Source of the DNA: Populus alba
Lineage: Eukaryota > Streptophyta > Magnoliopsida > Malpighiales > Salicaceae
Direction of reading: 5' to 3'
Length of the DNA: 64,000 nucleotides
NCBI RefSeq assembly: GCF_005239225.2
Contig: NC_133301.1
Location: 1,927,001-1,991,000, forward strand
Positions 49,030-61,279 of the stretch are shown here, piece by piece (within the stretch, counting starts at the first letter, position 1; each line of letters begins with the position of its first letter). The notes under the pieces were generated by a model, which saw nothing but the letters and a program-made list of their open reading frames with translations, was not told where the DNA came from and made no database searches. The translations under genes were made by a program, and so were the position numbers.

Positions 49030-51854
49030 TTAGGATCCCCAATTTGGAATGTTTGCAGTAGCTTCATTCACCATTTTCACCAGAGTAACCTGCCATGTTA
49101 TATTTGCTTAAATAACATGAACTTGAACTGATGACGGGACATCACTCTACAGCAAAGCTTCGATCTTAGAGCTTAATAGTGATTACTCTCCGGGGGGTGT
49201 CAATTTCATAGTTTACCCCAAAGTCTCCTTCCATAAAGACTGGCAATATGCTCAGATGGGTAAAGAGAACCAAGAATTTGTCTAAACTTGGTTGCTATAC
49301 CTAAAGCTGACTATTGCAGTAGCTTAATTTCAATACATCCAACAATTTACTAAACATTTTTAACGTGCCCATTTGACCTTTCAGCATGACCAAGATATTA
49401 ATTACCAAAAACTTAAATGTACTCTTTAATCCAGCACTGAATATGATACTTGAAGGGAGCTTGAGTTTATTCTGCATGGGTATGCTCCCAGGAAATTGCT
49501 GTTCACACCTGGGATGTTGGGTTGCATAAATTTCCCGTGCTCTACTTAATGGTAAAAGTAGCAAAATCTTGAATTTTAGGACAGAATTAGTTCCCCGTGT
49601 GAAATGAGAAAAAAATGAGCAAGAACGGAAAACTCCAAGGGCCAAAAAGCTTGTTAAATTGTTTGTTAAAGCTTTTCGTGCATCATAATCATGCAGCAAC
49701 AAGTTAGGACTATAAGGTGAAATGAAACATACCACACTCTCTGGAACACCCGGTGGAGGCAAGGGAAGGTTTCTTGGGGGTATAGCGTTATCATAAGATC
49801 TCTTGTCAAACCTCCATTCTCCAATCTTTCCGTAGGTTAATTTACCCTGCAATCAAAGAAACAAAAACCAAAATCTTGTTGAACCAGCCTTGATAATAGC
49901 AAATGAATGTAATTACAATAAACCAAGAAGTCAGAAGCTGTTCCTCTTTATCTTTTCTTCATACTTGAACAGCTCAGAACATAAAATTGTATCAGTCTAT
50001 ATCAACAGTAGACTACCTTCATATCATAGTCACATCCGTAAGTGTAATGAATTATGAACTTCTTGCCAACTTCTGTATCCCAAGGAGGCTGTTAAAAGAT
50101 GCAAAATGGGCAACTACTAGTAAAAGGCAAGCCCTAAAATTTGAAATAAAAAAAAATGGCACATCGTTATGATTTCAGGAAATGAGAGATTTTGCAATGA
50201 ACTCGAGGGAATTTTCTACATTTTCTACATTTTTTCAGACTGGTGTATGACAGCAAGGAAGTGCTACTCTAATCAAACCTGGATCATGAAGTCCTTGTAC
50301 AGGATGTTGCCAACACCATGTAGAGCAGATGAAACAGCATAACCATACCTGTATTTAGCAAAGAGCAAGGGGAAACAGAAAAGGTCAGTTGCCTACAATA
50401 AGGTCTTCGCAAAAATGGAGTTAACCACGAAAGTCTCACATTTCAAGCACCCAGCCAAAAGCTTTATCTGTTTCGGGATCCTTTTTCATTGCCAAGGAGA
50501 CATTCATCCAAGTGGGAGCAATCTTCTTAAGAGATTCCTAACAATGTTGCACAGACAATCAAGAAAAGGCCACTTTTTGGAAGAATAATACAGTCAGAAA
50601 GAGCATATTAAAACACAAACCTTCCCAATAATGACAGAAGAATTTCCTATGGGGTCGATGTTTGTTATTGGTCCCTTGTCCTCAGGGAAGTACTTTCGGA
50701 GGACAGACTCATACTTTCTTGGTTCAATGTAAAAGAAAGGAAATGCAGCTCCAAGGCCATCTTTAGATAGGTTCGGGATGGGCTTGACAATAATATGATC
50801 TGGCTCTGCCATCAATATGTAACTGAGTACAAAGTAAAACAACATGGATAAAGTCAAATCTACTGAAATAAAGATCAAACTCGTCACAGAAGCTGGGGAT
50901 TTTAACGTTTCGTACTCTTCTTTTATGTCTGCTTTCTGAAGCCATTGCACAAATGCCCAAGGTCTGTTGAGAACTATATAGCCCTGTGATTGTGTAAGAT
51001 TTGAGATAAGCAAATAATGGAAATTTAACCAATAGTAACGCCGAAAACAAGGAAAATCTTCAAATACGACCAGTTTCTCCCAATTTTCCCCATTGAAGCA
51101 TGAGGGGAACATCATTCGGATTTTTTTTTTGGCTGGGTTGACTTGTCATTCTCAAAAAGAAGCCAGCAGGAAGCCATCTGCTTCAAGCCAGAGTCTCTAT
51201 ACAATCAACAACTTCTACTATAACAACATCAATCAATTTACATCGAGACAATTTATATCCAAATTCAGGCCTGAATCGTGACAATGTTCAATAATCCAGA
51301 TTTTAACAATCATGATACTCTCAAATTCAGTTAACCAAGCTAAAGACTTTGACCAACTCTCAAAGTGAGTGCAACTTCAACTAATTCTAAAAGTAAACTA
51401 CCTAAATCAAAAAACTAAAACAGACCCAAATTTCAAAAGAACACAAACCTGATCCATCCCAGCAGGCAAGGGCTGTGCTATAAAAGTTGGGATTTCCTCC
51501 ATAAACTTATCAGGCTTTCCAGAATGCAAGATCCTAGTGAACCCTCCCATCTCACTATTGGGTCCATCTTTATGCTTCTTGTACCAATAATACATTACCC
51601 TACATTGCCAAGTATTATACACAGAATCAGAAGCTGTCACAGCTGTATGAAACAGTCTCTTTTTTACCAAAACTCGATCTTCTTGATCTTTCTAATGGCA
51701 TCTTGATTACTGGGTCAACCAAAAGTGTTGATCTTGATGATGGACCTGGTAAGTCTTGTTTAAGTGGTGCGTTTGCAGATATAAGGATGTTGTATGTTAT
51801 AAGGGCTACTGAGAAGGTTATTAGTACTATAAAGAAGAAATTCCCACAACCCAT
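49030..51854 (-). CDS. HPAT: Hydroxyproline O-arabinosyltransferase (HPAT type), frameshifted in exon 1
   Basis: Golgi type II glycosyltransferase that adds the first arabinose to hydroxyproline of extensins and CLE peptides. Exons in coding order: 51854-51449, 50983-50916, 50822-50621, 50537-50440, 50348-50279, 50088-50017, 49846-49733 and 49089-49030. A signal anchor (about 5-25) follows MGCGN. Family signatures are VTASDSVYNTWQCRVMYYW, EPDH (likely metal/donor site), IDPIGNS, HYTYGCDYDMK and the end ATANIPNWGS. Exon 1 is 406 nt where 405 is needed. The frame breaks at a run of six A (six T on plus, 51660-51665), so the literal start frame reads FGKKETVSYSCDSF and stops. All other exons join in frame for an expected 362 aa. 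Some usually conserved residues differ (IGNSSV, EMYGYAV). It could be a base-call error in a working gene or a young pseudogene. Confidence 0.9.
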
Positions 51855-51895
51855 TTTTTGTTTCTCTCTCTAAAGTCTAAAGATCTCTCTCTGTG

Positions 51896-51903
51896 TTATA
51901 TAA
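51896..51903 (-). promoter_or_regulatory. TATA box of the HPAT gene
   Basis: TTATATAA lies 42 bases upstream of the HPAT ATG. A transcription start about 30 bases downstream would leave a leader of only some 10-15 bases. If so, either the leader is unusually short or this is not the functional TATA box. Confidence 0.5.
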
Positions 51904-51955
51904 GCGTCTATGGCTGCTAGAAAGGGAGGGAAGGAGGCTGTGGCCGTTGCAGGGG

Positions 51956-51985
<30 letters not shown>
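51956..51985. repeat. 30-base poly-A tract in the HPAT promoter
   Basis: Thirty consecutive A residues on the plus strand lie about 55-90 bases upstream of the TATA-like box of the minus-strand HPAT gene. Poly(dA:dT) tracts disfavour nucleosomes, so it may keep the promoter open. It is also prone to length errors in assembly. Confidence 0.95.
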
Positions 51986-51986
<1 letters not shown>

Positions 51987-52324
51987 AGTTTTCTTGGTAG
52001 TGGCTGGAAGAAGTCACTGACAAACTGAGCTGTTACTGTTATTTTAGAATTTTTTTACCTAGGCGACATGTCAGTTGTGCGTCACCTCTTACCATGATTT
52101 TTTTTATCTGTACAGGTTTGAGTATTGTGATGCATGGAGTATTTCTAAAGTGATTTTTTATTGAAATATTTAAATCATAAAAAGAAAAATTAAAAAAATA
52201 ATTTAATATTTTTTCTTATAAAGCATGTTTTTAAAATACATAAAAAAATTGAAATTATGGTACCCTGAAATACTTGAAACAATTCCATCAATCTTAAAGA
52301 GAGATATGAACAATTTTTAAATTT

Positions 52325-52525
52325 AAAAAGGGTTTAGAAATATGATTGTATTAGTATTTTTAAAAAATTTAAAAAAAAATTAAAATTATTTTTTTTATAT
52401 TTGTTTTGGATTATTTTGATGCGCTGGTCTTTAAAATAATTTTAAAAAAATAAAAAAAATATATTATTTTAATATATTTTAGCACAAAAAATACTTTAAA
52501 AAACAACTATAAGCACTTTAAAAAT
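52325..52525 (-). repeat. AT-rich dispersed element, reverse copy
   Basis: The blocks GGGTTTAGAAATATGATTG, TTTGGATTATTTTGATGCGC, a poly-A/T middle and ACTTTAAAAAACAACTATAA match the copy near 35.1 kb. Confidence 0.55.
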
Positions 52526-54002
52526 AATTGTAAGTTGGGTCTCCTTATTCCTGTTATTTAAAAAGAATATTTCTTGTTGTACATTAGACTTATTTTGATC
52601 ATTTAGTTATCTAATTCTATCTTCTTATAATTCTCAAAATAATAATTCTCAAAATAAAATGTGAAGCATTGTATTATTTGTTCTAAGTGTGCGACATTCT
52701 AATCATGGTATAGGACATAATAAGCTATATGTATATAATGTAATGTTTGTTATCATAGAGACATATTTGTTATCATGAAAATGGTGGCTCTTTTTTAAAA
52801 CATTTTTGTTTAAATTTTTTTTATTATTGTTTAAAATTTATTTTTAATATTATCTTATTAAACAAATAAAAAAATATATTATAGTGCCTCGATACTACAC
52901 ACTATAATTTTGATTGGCTTGGAACCTTCGGAGATAATCAACGAAAAGGGACATTTTGCTTCATCTCTAGCAACTCTAAACTGTAGAGATGCAAATACTT
53001 ATGTCTGTGAAGTTTCGGTAGAGAGTACTTCACTCTTAAAACATGAAAAAAAAAAAAAAACTTAAGGCTGTGTTCATTTTTACAAAATATTTTTTTGTTT
53101 GTATTTCTAGTTTTATTTATTTATTATGAAAATATTTCTCGATGGATTATTGTTTCTTACGGTGGAAATTTTGAGAGATAATTATTTTGATTTTCTTTAA
53201 TTTTCTAGATGATCGGAGAAACAGAAAAAATCCATTTAAAACAAAAAAAAAATTCAATTAATAAACTCGTTTTCTCTGATTTTATACGAAAATACCTCGA
53301 ACAATTCTTTTTGCACACGCATCAATAATTGCTGATGATGGATTTTAAAAATCGAGTTGAAAACCATGTGGTAAAGGCCCGCACAGGATGCCTGGAGAGC
53401 CCAGTTACCCATCTCTCTGCTCTAGCCATAGGCTGCGAGGCGGGAAGGCAAGAAAACATTGAAAGCCATGAAAATGGCCGGAAATTGTGGACCTCAGAAA
53501 ACAATTTCCGGTTTCGAAGACAAAAAAGGGACGACAAAGGTCGTAATTTTTTGGGAAACTCGCCCCCTCCGGGACCCATCCAGTTGGTTTCCATTTTGCA
53601 TTGGAACCCTTTTCCCATCATTGCACCCCATAATACATAAGCTCTCCACCTCCCTACTTTTCCACTCCATCTGCTACTGAACAATTAATCGTTTATTATT
53701 TTGAGTTTTATTAATATAAAAATACCATATTCCGTTGTAGTTTTAAATTTTTTAATATTTTTTAAGTTTTAGATTAATTAATTCACTCACCTTATGAAGC
53801 TGGGATTAATTAAGAATAATAGGGAAAGGAAAGATAGAAAGAAGAAAATTAAGATTGTTTACATGTCCAATGGGAAAGGAAGAAAAGAACCAACAGATTT
53901 TCTGTGTCTTTATCTGAAAAGCTTGCATCAAACAACCCAGTAAAGAAAAACAGAGAGCCTCTTTCTTTCCCTCCCTCCCCCTCTCTGTGACCGTGTGCCA
54001 TC

Positions 54003-55739
54003 ATGTTATGTCACGGGTTACTGTCATCTACTCTTCTTCTGCTTACCTTTGTCTTCTTTACTTCTTCAGCATCCGTTCCCCACTCACATGGTGCTTCTGT
54101 TCCCTTCCCTTCCTTCCTCGCTCTACCCCCTGCTGGTACACTTCTTCTCTCTTAACTTTTCTGTTAAGTTCCGCTGTTTCATCAACTTCTGTTTGGTTAC
54201 TGAGAAAATGTAGCAAGAAAAAAGAGGACTGGAGAGTTATACTTTAGTGTTTCAACACTTTTATGTGACCCCACTAAAATGCGCATGTTGAAACTTTTTT
54301 ACTTGATTATTGCAAGTTTTCATGCTTCTTGGAAGCCTAAACTAACACACTTAGCTTTGCAAAATTTTGTTTTTTTTCTTTTGTTTTTCTGAATTTTCTA
54401 AGCTACCAAGCAGAAAATCTTTACTTTACTCACCTTTGATGTTTGCATATAAAGTTGTATCATTTTGTGTTGATTTTGCAATGCAGTGGCAGGGAGAGCA
54501 GATGAAGCTAAGTATGAAGTGGAGTTCTCATGGGGGACAAGGAGGCCTGTGGTGGAGGCACCCATCGGTGAACCTGTTGATAACTCACCAGTACTGTTGT
54601 TAGCTCCAAAGAGGACTTACAGAAAAGACCCTCTTAATGATTTCAAAAGATACACTGGAGGATGGAATATCAGTGATCGTCATTACTGGGCTGTAAGTTT
54701 ATTCATCAACGGTCACACCCCGCTAGCATTCATCTTTCTTTGTCTTTTTAGGTTGTTCATTGATGATTATGTACTGTTGTTGTTGTAGACGTGTAGGGTT
54801 TCAATCTTTCTTAATTACCAGTTGACAATTACTAGATTGGATCTTACATTTGTAACATGTTGTCAGCATGCCGATATGCTATGCAGAGAAAGAAGTAAAT
54901 GTAATGTACTAGTTTATGGTCAGGGTGCTTTAGAGACTATGTATGAAATGAATGTCATAATTGTTTGTGATGGAGGAAAGATCCCAATTTGCATTCATTA
55001 ATAGAACTGGAAAAAATATGCAGAGTTTAGCAACATTCAATCATTAATTGCTGATTTCTCTAATCTTTTAATCAAGAAAAATACCAATAATCTTAGAATC
55101 TTGTTGAAATCAGTATAAATACTTTTCATTACAGTTTGTTGAAGATAACAAATTGCTAGTTCTGATATCCGATATCGTTATGAGAATGATTGTGACGAGG
55201 CAGGCTGTTGATATGGTTTGATATCAAGCAGAGTTTAATGCTACTTGCTTGAAATGTGCCTTGCATGTTATCTAAATTCTTGAACCAGAATAATAGTCTT
55301 GTCTAGGCAAATGATTCAAGTTAATCAAAATAAAATAACAGCATTAATCAATAATCTACCTTCTAGCAGGTGATGAAAAGTTATTGGTGGATGTTGTAAT
55401 CGAGGAAAACAATGTAGAGTTATTGAATGGACATTCTGTGTTGGATTTTACTTGTTTGATACTAACCACATTCTAATTGTGTGTTTAGGCTGGATTTTCA
55501 GATTTCTTCGAGAGTTCTCTGGTAACTGAAAATTTTGTTTGAATGCAGTCTGTAGGTTTCACTGCAGCTCCTCTGTTTGCTATTGCTGCAGTCTGGTTCC
55601 TGGTATTTGGGCTGTGCTTACTCATTGGTTGTCTTTGTCATTTCTGTTGCAAAAGGCAGCGCTATGGCTACTCTCAAACAGCTTATGCTCTCTCCCTCGT
55701 TTTCCTCATTCTCTTCAGCATTTGTGCTATGTAGATGCC

Positions 55740-55776
<37 letters not shown>

Positions 55777-58432
55777 TGCATACATATGTGCATGCACCTG
55801 TGTATACATGCATCAATCTATTATGAAGAAACTAATGCTTAATTTTTTGGCCACAGGATTGGATGTGTTGTTCTATATACTGCTCAGGAAAGATTTCACA
55901 AAAGCACAACAGAAACTTTGGAGTATGTTGTGAATCAGGCAGACACCACAGTCGATAAACTAAGGGCTGTTTCAGATTTTATTGCTTCAGCCAAGCTAGT
56001 TGGAGTTGATGAAGTTTTTCTACCTTCTAATGTCCAAACTGATATTGACCAGATTGGAACAAGAATTAATTCTTCTGCTAGTGTCCTTGCTGACAAAACG
56101 GTGGATAATTCAGAAGACATAAAAGATCTCCTGGATTCTGTGTAAGTTGAAGGATACCGAAGCTTATTGTATCTGATTGAGTAGGTCACCTTGATCATAT
56201 AATGAGCATGTTCATGCAGGAGAGTGGCACTGATTACTACTGCTGCTATTATGCTTCTCCTAACATTTCTTGGATTCTGTAAGGCCTCTTCTTTTTTTCT
56301 TGATAAGATAAAGTGTGAATGATTCCAATGTTTAAAAGTTGTTGCAAAGCGCATGTAATGATGTTTTGAGTTTTTGTGTTCTAGTGTTCTCGATTTTCGG
56401 CATGCAGTTCCTGGTGTACATGTAAGTGATTTTCTATATCTCAACATTCATGCCCCGTTGTCTAGTAGTCTCAGTATCATTGCATTTAATTGTTACCTGC
56501 TCTCGATTGATGAACCTCGTAAAATTGTTGCAGCCTGGTCATCGTTGGATGGATTCTTGTTGCTGGAACATTCATTTTGTGTGGCACATTCCTTCTTCTC
56601 CACAAGTAAGTTATATGCTGCTGACTATGCTTATTGGTCCAGTTGCAGATGTCTCCTGCAAGTCTATTTGGTCCACTGAACTAAATTTTTTTGCTGACAT
56701 TTATCATCTAGTGGGTTGAAACTCACTAGAATACTTTGATTAGTCCTTGTGGTGAGAAATGTGAAGATCATCTTCTTACAGCCTTCTGGTTGGTATTATT
56801 TGTAAAGAGAAGACTGATCTGTAGTTACTGTCAACAATTTTCCAAACAGTGAATCTGTCCTGCCATCTGAAACTTAAATATTCTTAGTCCGAAATAATTC
56901 TAGTGATCATGTTCGAAACAAGGATCAAACTGTTTGTACCGCATTGGATATCACACCACACATAACATTCATCTCTTTGTTTCAACTATCTCCAAAATGA
57001 TTCACCTAAATCATGTTCTCATTCATCTTTCATATTCAATTCTGTAACTTCTTTCCCCTCTACTGTTTTGTTTCTGCTTCTATGGTTTCTTTGTCTAATT
57101 GTTGAGCCTGTTCACCGTGCTCACTTCAACTGGAAGCATCCTTTTATAGGAGGTGATCACTCTATGAATCCCTTAATAGACTCGAAGTTAAAAGGATCTT
57201 AAAGGGTGGTGGATTAATAGAATGCTGTCACGTCATGACACGGATATAGTCTCCAAAATGGACATCGTTAGAATGATGGGGTTGGGATAACAAACACACT
57301 GCAAGTGCACTGCCTTTACTTGGTCTTGGAGTGCTATTGTTTCTTAACCTGCAAGCTAGTATGCTTAAGAGAAACTAAAAGTAGTCCTTTTAGATTCCTT
57401 ATTTCCTTTATAATTCTTCATTTTTCTCTTATTTTTTTTTTTTTTTAATTTCTGATTCCCTCGCCAAATTTCTAATTATTCTTTCTTTTACATGCTAGCG
57501 TGGCTGGAGATACTTGTGTCGCTATGGATCATTGGGTGCACAACCCCACTGCTCATACAGCTTTAGACGATATTCTGCCCTGTGTGGACCAAGCAACTAC
57601 CCAAGATACCTTGATAAAGAGCAAGGAAATCACTTCCCAGCTTGTAGAAGTTGTCAACCAGGTCATCACTAATGTTTCTAATCTCAACTTCTCCCCCAAC
57701 TTCAAACCAATGTACATCAACCAATCTGGTCCATTGGTGCCAATACTCTGCAACCCGTTTTATGCCGACTTGACGATTCGGCCTTGCAGTGCTGGTGAGG
57801 TGGACTTGACCAATGCTACACAGGTAATTAATAGAAGCCAGAAACAATTGAAGTTTTAAGATGCATATGTACTGAAGGAACCATTACTAGGCTATAAAGT
57901 AAAGGCAGGATTCGACGAACTCTTGCCAGCCCTTTCATTCTGCCTAAGATTTCCCTTAATAACATTACATCAGCAAAGAAACTGGAGAGTTTTACAAACT
58001 CCCTCATGCAAAAAATTGGAAGAATTACTCAACGTTTTTGCTCAACTTGTTCAGGTATGGAGTAGCTATGTGTGTCAGGTTTCACCGACCGGGATATGTG
58101 CTACGACAGGACGTTTGACCCCTGCATTCTTCAGCCAGATGTCAGCTGCAATAAATGTGAGCTATGGATTGAATAATTATGCTCCTTTCCTGATGGAGCT
58201 AGGAGACTGCACTTTTGCAAGGGAAACATTCAGTGACATATACAAGGATCATTGTCCAGGTCTCAGGAGATACAGTAGATGGATCTACATAGGTTTAGTG
58301 ATGGTCTCGACTGCAGTTATGCTTTCTCTAATCTTCTGGGTCATATATGGTAGAGAAAGGCGGCACCGTGTGTATTCCAAGCAGCTAGTGTCTGAATCAG
58401 CACAGGGGTCGGAAAGGGCAAAAAATTCCTGA
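54003..58432 (+). CDS. Plant five-transmembrane protein, Tweety-like topology
   Basis: Predicted secretory-pathway or plasma-membrane protein of a plant family usually annotated only as transmembrane protein; function unknown. Exons: 54003-54135, 54487-54692, 55549-55730, 55857-56141, 56220-56278, 56385-56421, 56534-56605, 57499-57823 and 58055-58432 (1677 nt, 558 aa, all GT-AG). A signal peptide (hydrophobic 5-20, likely cut near SSAS) is split from the rest by intron 1. TM1 is about 120-143, TM2 159-182, TM3 272-294, TM4 298-322 and TM5 509-531, with a basic tail ERRHRVYSKQ. N-X-S/T sequons (WNIS, INSS, TNVS, INQS, TNAT, INVS) all fall in the three segments predicted outside. The TM4-TM5 loop is cysteine-rich. 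The start is the first ATG after the CT-rich leader. No damage is seen. Confidence 0.9.
55739..55775. repeat. (CT)n-(CA)n compound microsatellite in intron 3 of the five-TM gene
   Basis: About 11 CT units pass directly into about seven CA units, starting nine bases into the intron after exon 3. Expansion close to the donor could affect splicing. Confidence 0.95.
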
Positions 58433-60160
58433 GAAATGAAAGTTTAGATCACTTCATCATATTGTTGGCATTTGGTTGAAGAGGTTTTTTCTTCTTCGGT
58501 TTGATTTGCTGTTTTGTATACGTGCATTAACGTCTTTTGGTACTTTATCCAATTTATGCTGGAATTGTTGTCAAGTGTAACCTCCATCAACATGTGCTTT
58601 AAGCCTGTTTGTGACATTGTTTCAAGCTTTCTAAGAAGAGCAAGGACAAAAATTTGAACAGAGAACGATGATTCGATTTTCTCTCATATCGGTCAAATTC
58701 TCAGTGTGAACTGAGGAGACCATTTGCTTGGTCTTGAAAGTTGAAAATGGTAGACGTATGGAACCAGGCAATCTTAAGAACACATTTCTAATACTAATCA
58801 GATGCATTCTAGTAAATAAATTACCCTAATGTTGAAACCAGAGAATTTAGAAATTAAAAAAACAAAACGGAAGAAAGAAAGAAAGAAAAGAAAAAACCTA
58901 GATGAATTTTCTTCCAAAAAATTTAAAAAAGAATAGAACACCTTGTGTTTCAAAAGCCGCAGTCGACTTTCAACTAATTGCGCTGCTGCCATTTTTTGAG
59001 AAAAGATATCATTCAATCCATTATACTATTCTCTCTCGCTGCTTTCTGCAGAGCTCGATGCAAGGTTTTCACACAAGTACACGGGAAAAAATGAAATGGG
59101 ATGCTGGTCGCATTTATCAGTGGAGCAAAAGCAAAAGTTAGCAGCAGCAACGTTTAAAAACCTCACATGCTCGGTCTTTTGGATCGAGAAGAGTCAAGAT
59201 TTATCATCTATGTTTTGATTTTTTGGATGTTGTTATATGTATTCATTTAATTTATGAGATATTTAATTGTTGGGGTATTTATGTAGGACGTTAAGTGTAT
59301 CTATTTAATTTTTACTTGTGATTTTTTTATTTTTAACAGAGTTGTGGAATGTTTACTTTTGTTTTTAATAGTTCCTGGAACATGACCGTCATCATAAATA
59401 AATAAATAAATAAAAATTTATTATACATGCTAAAACATTTAATTTTTTTATAGAATAAAATCCAAGAAAATACTGCTTCAACAAAGTTATGTAATTTTAT
59501 TACTAATAGGTTGAACCAATTTTATTTAATTACGTGATAAAGTTATATTTTTAGAGTATTTTTTTAAATATATTTTTATATTTTTTCTCTTTAAAAATAT
59601 ATTTATTTAAGTTGGATATCAATCACAAGTTACATTGACCTACTAAGCATCCAATATAAGCTATTGATTTCATTGACTAGAAAGAATGAATGAGATTATT
59701 ATGACTAATTAATTAATTAATTATTCAATCCGAGAGATTTATTTTTAAATTATTTTGATTTTTAGATTTCATCGATAAGGCTTTCTATTTATACTTTGAT
59801 TTTTATATATATATAAATATATTGAAATAATCTATTTAGTAGAGGGTTTTTCTTTAAAAAATAAAAAGTTACAGCATGCGCGAGTTAGACATCTAGTAAT
59901 ATTAAATAACATGCAAGTTTCACAAGTTTCCTTGTGAAATATCAAAATAGTACAATGTGTGTTAGTGTATATATATAAACCGCTGATAAGTTATAAAAAA
60001 AACACATTATAGTATATGATAAAATCTAAAATAAGAAATTATCTTTATATAGTTTAATCATGATTTTTTGATGGATTATTTTTTGGTAATTTTTTAAGGA
60101 AAAATACGTATCTTGCAATGTGATATTTAATGACTAAATTGAATTGAATATAACATAATA
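58433..60160. other. 3' flank of the five-TM gene and AT-rich spacer
   Basis: About 58433-58800 is the 3' UTR and flank. Beyond that lie low-complexity purine runs (58868-58895) and AT-rich DNA. Small open frames at 58798-59141 have no protein features. Confidence 0.55.
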
Positions 60161-60217
60161 AATGTCAACAAAAACACGGTATACGTTTCATAGGGATAGT
60201 GGCAGCTTCCAAGTGCG

Positions 60218-60790
60218 ACCTTTACAGGAACCTTGGGACGGGGTTCTGCAAAGCGGAGAACTATTCTCATTGACTTTTCTACAAAAATTTAAGCAATGGA
60301 GGCAGATGATACGTGTAACATTGTTGACTCAGCTGCCCCAAAAAAAAAAAATCCGTCAAAGAACACTAATTTTCATAGTTTTAATACCTGGACCTGATAA
60401 TTGGCTTGGTCCAAGACTTGAATTTTGGGTTTTAACCGGTTGTCAGGTTATTTTTTTAAAAAAAAATTAAAATAATATTGTTTTAGTAAAAAAAATAAAA
60501 ATCAACGGGTTTGTGACCGGGTCTTGACCGGGTCAATCGGCTCTCAGGTCAATCTACCAGGTCAGCCGAGTCACACCGAGTTTTTTTTATTATTATTTTT
60601 TCTTCAACTCGTTTCGGTTTCAGCCCCGGATGAGTCGAATCCCGGGTCGACCTGCCGGACCGGATTTCAAAACTATTATCAAGAAAGGGCTAAAACAAAA
60701 ATCATAATCAAGGAAAGGCTACAATAAATATCACCTTGGGACGGGGTCCTGCAAAGCGGAGAACTATTCTCTTTGACTTTTCTACATAAT
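60218..60790. repeat. About 50-bp direct repeats flanking a GGGTC-rich insert
   Basis: CCTTGGGACGGGGTNCTGCA, continuing to TTGACTTTTCTACA, occurs at about 60221-60276 and again at about 60733-60788 with two or three differences. Between them is a low-copy piece and a segment rich in GACCGGGTC, CCCGGGTCGACC and CCGGACCGG words (60505-60665). Confidence 0.8.
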
Positions 60791-61279
60791 CTTTCCAGAT
60801 GGCCCCTTCAACAAGCAACAGCGACTTGGTGGGCTACGAGGCCGACTTTTGACTGCCCTCCATTTCTTTGAAAAACAAGGGGGTCCCATTCCTCGGTTAC
60901 TTAACTTGCCAGCTTTGGACCCACCGTAAATACTAGAGGCTCAGCTTTTCTTATCTTTTAGACTACGCATTTAGGAAATCAATTTATTCGCCTCTCCTTT
61001 TCAATTCAGCCACATCATTTCTCACGCGCTTTGCCTGCGGGGTCTATCAGATTTTTTAACATAAAAAATATTTAAGTATTATTAATAACTTTTTTTAATT
61101 AAAATAAAAACAGTATAAAAATTGATTTAACATGAACATGATTCAGTAACCAAGAAAAAGTAAAAATATAATTTAATTCACAATAAATATTTAATATAAG
61201 GTTTTTTAATAAATATCGAGAAAATAATATATTGAATTAATTTTGATCAACCCATCAATTTACATATCAAATCATAAAA

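Larger units (their letters stand above)
51855..54002. other. Divergent spacer between HPAT and the five-TM gene
   Basis: This 2.1-kb head-to-head promoter region holds a 30-A run (51956-51985), AT-rich dispersed sequence (about 52325-52525) and a low-copy, GC-richer block (53330-53640). That block has open frames of about 100-120 codons on both strands but nothing recognisable in either. A pyrimidine-rich leader (about 53955-53995) precedes the five-TM gene. Confidence 0.6.

Noticed and set aside
49301..49732. Extension of the HPAT KLTYGK exon into its intron
   Set aside because: The family C-terminus VTLVKMVNEATANIPNWGS is encoded by a separate exon at 49089-49030 with a clean GT-AG junction.
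51655..51670. A tiny intron explaining the HPAT frame break
   Set aside because: The only GT...AG pair there would be about 10 bases long, far below the size plants can splice.
60162..60470. 102-codon frame near 60.2 kb
   Set aside because: It overlaps the direct-repeat copy and low-complexity A runs and has no protein features.
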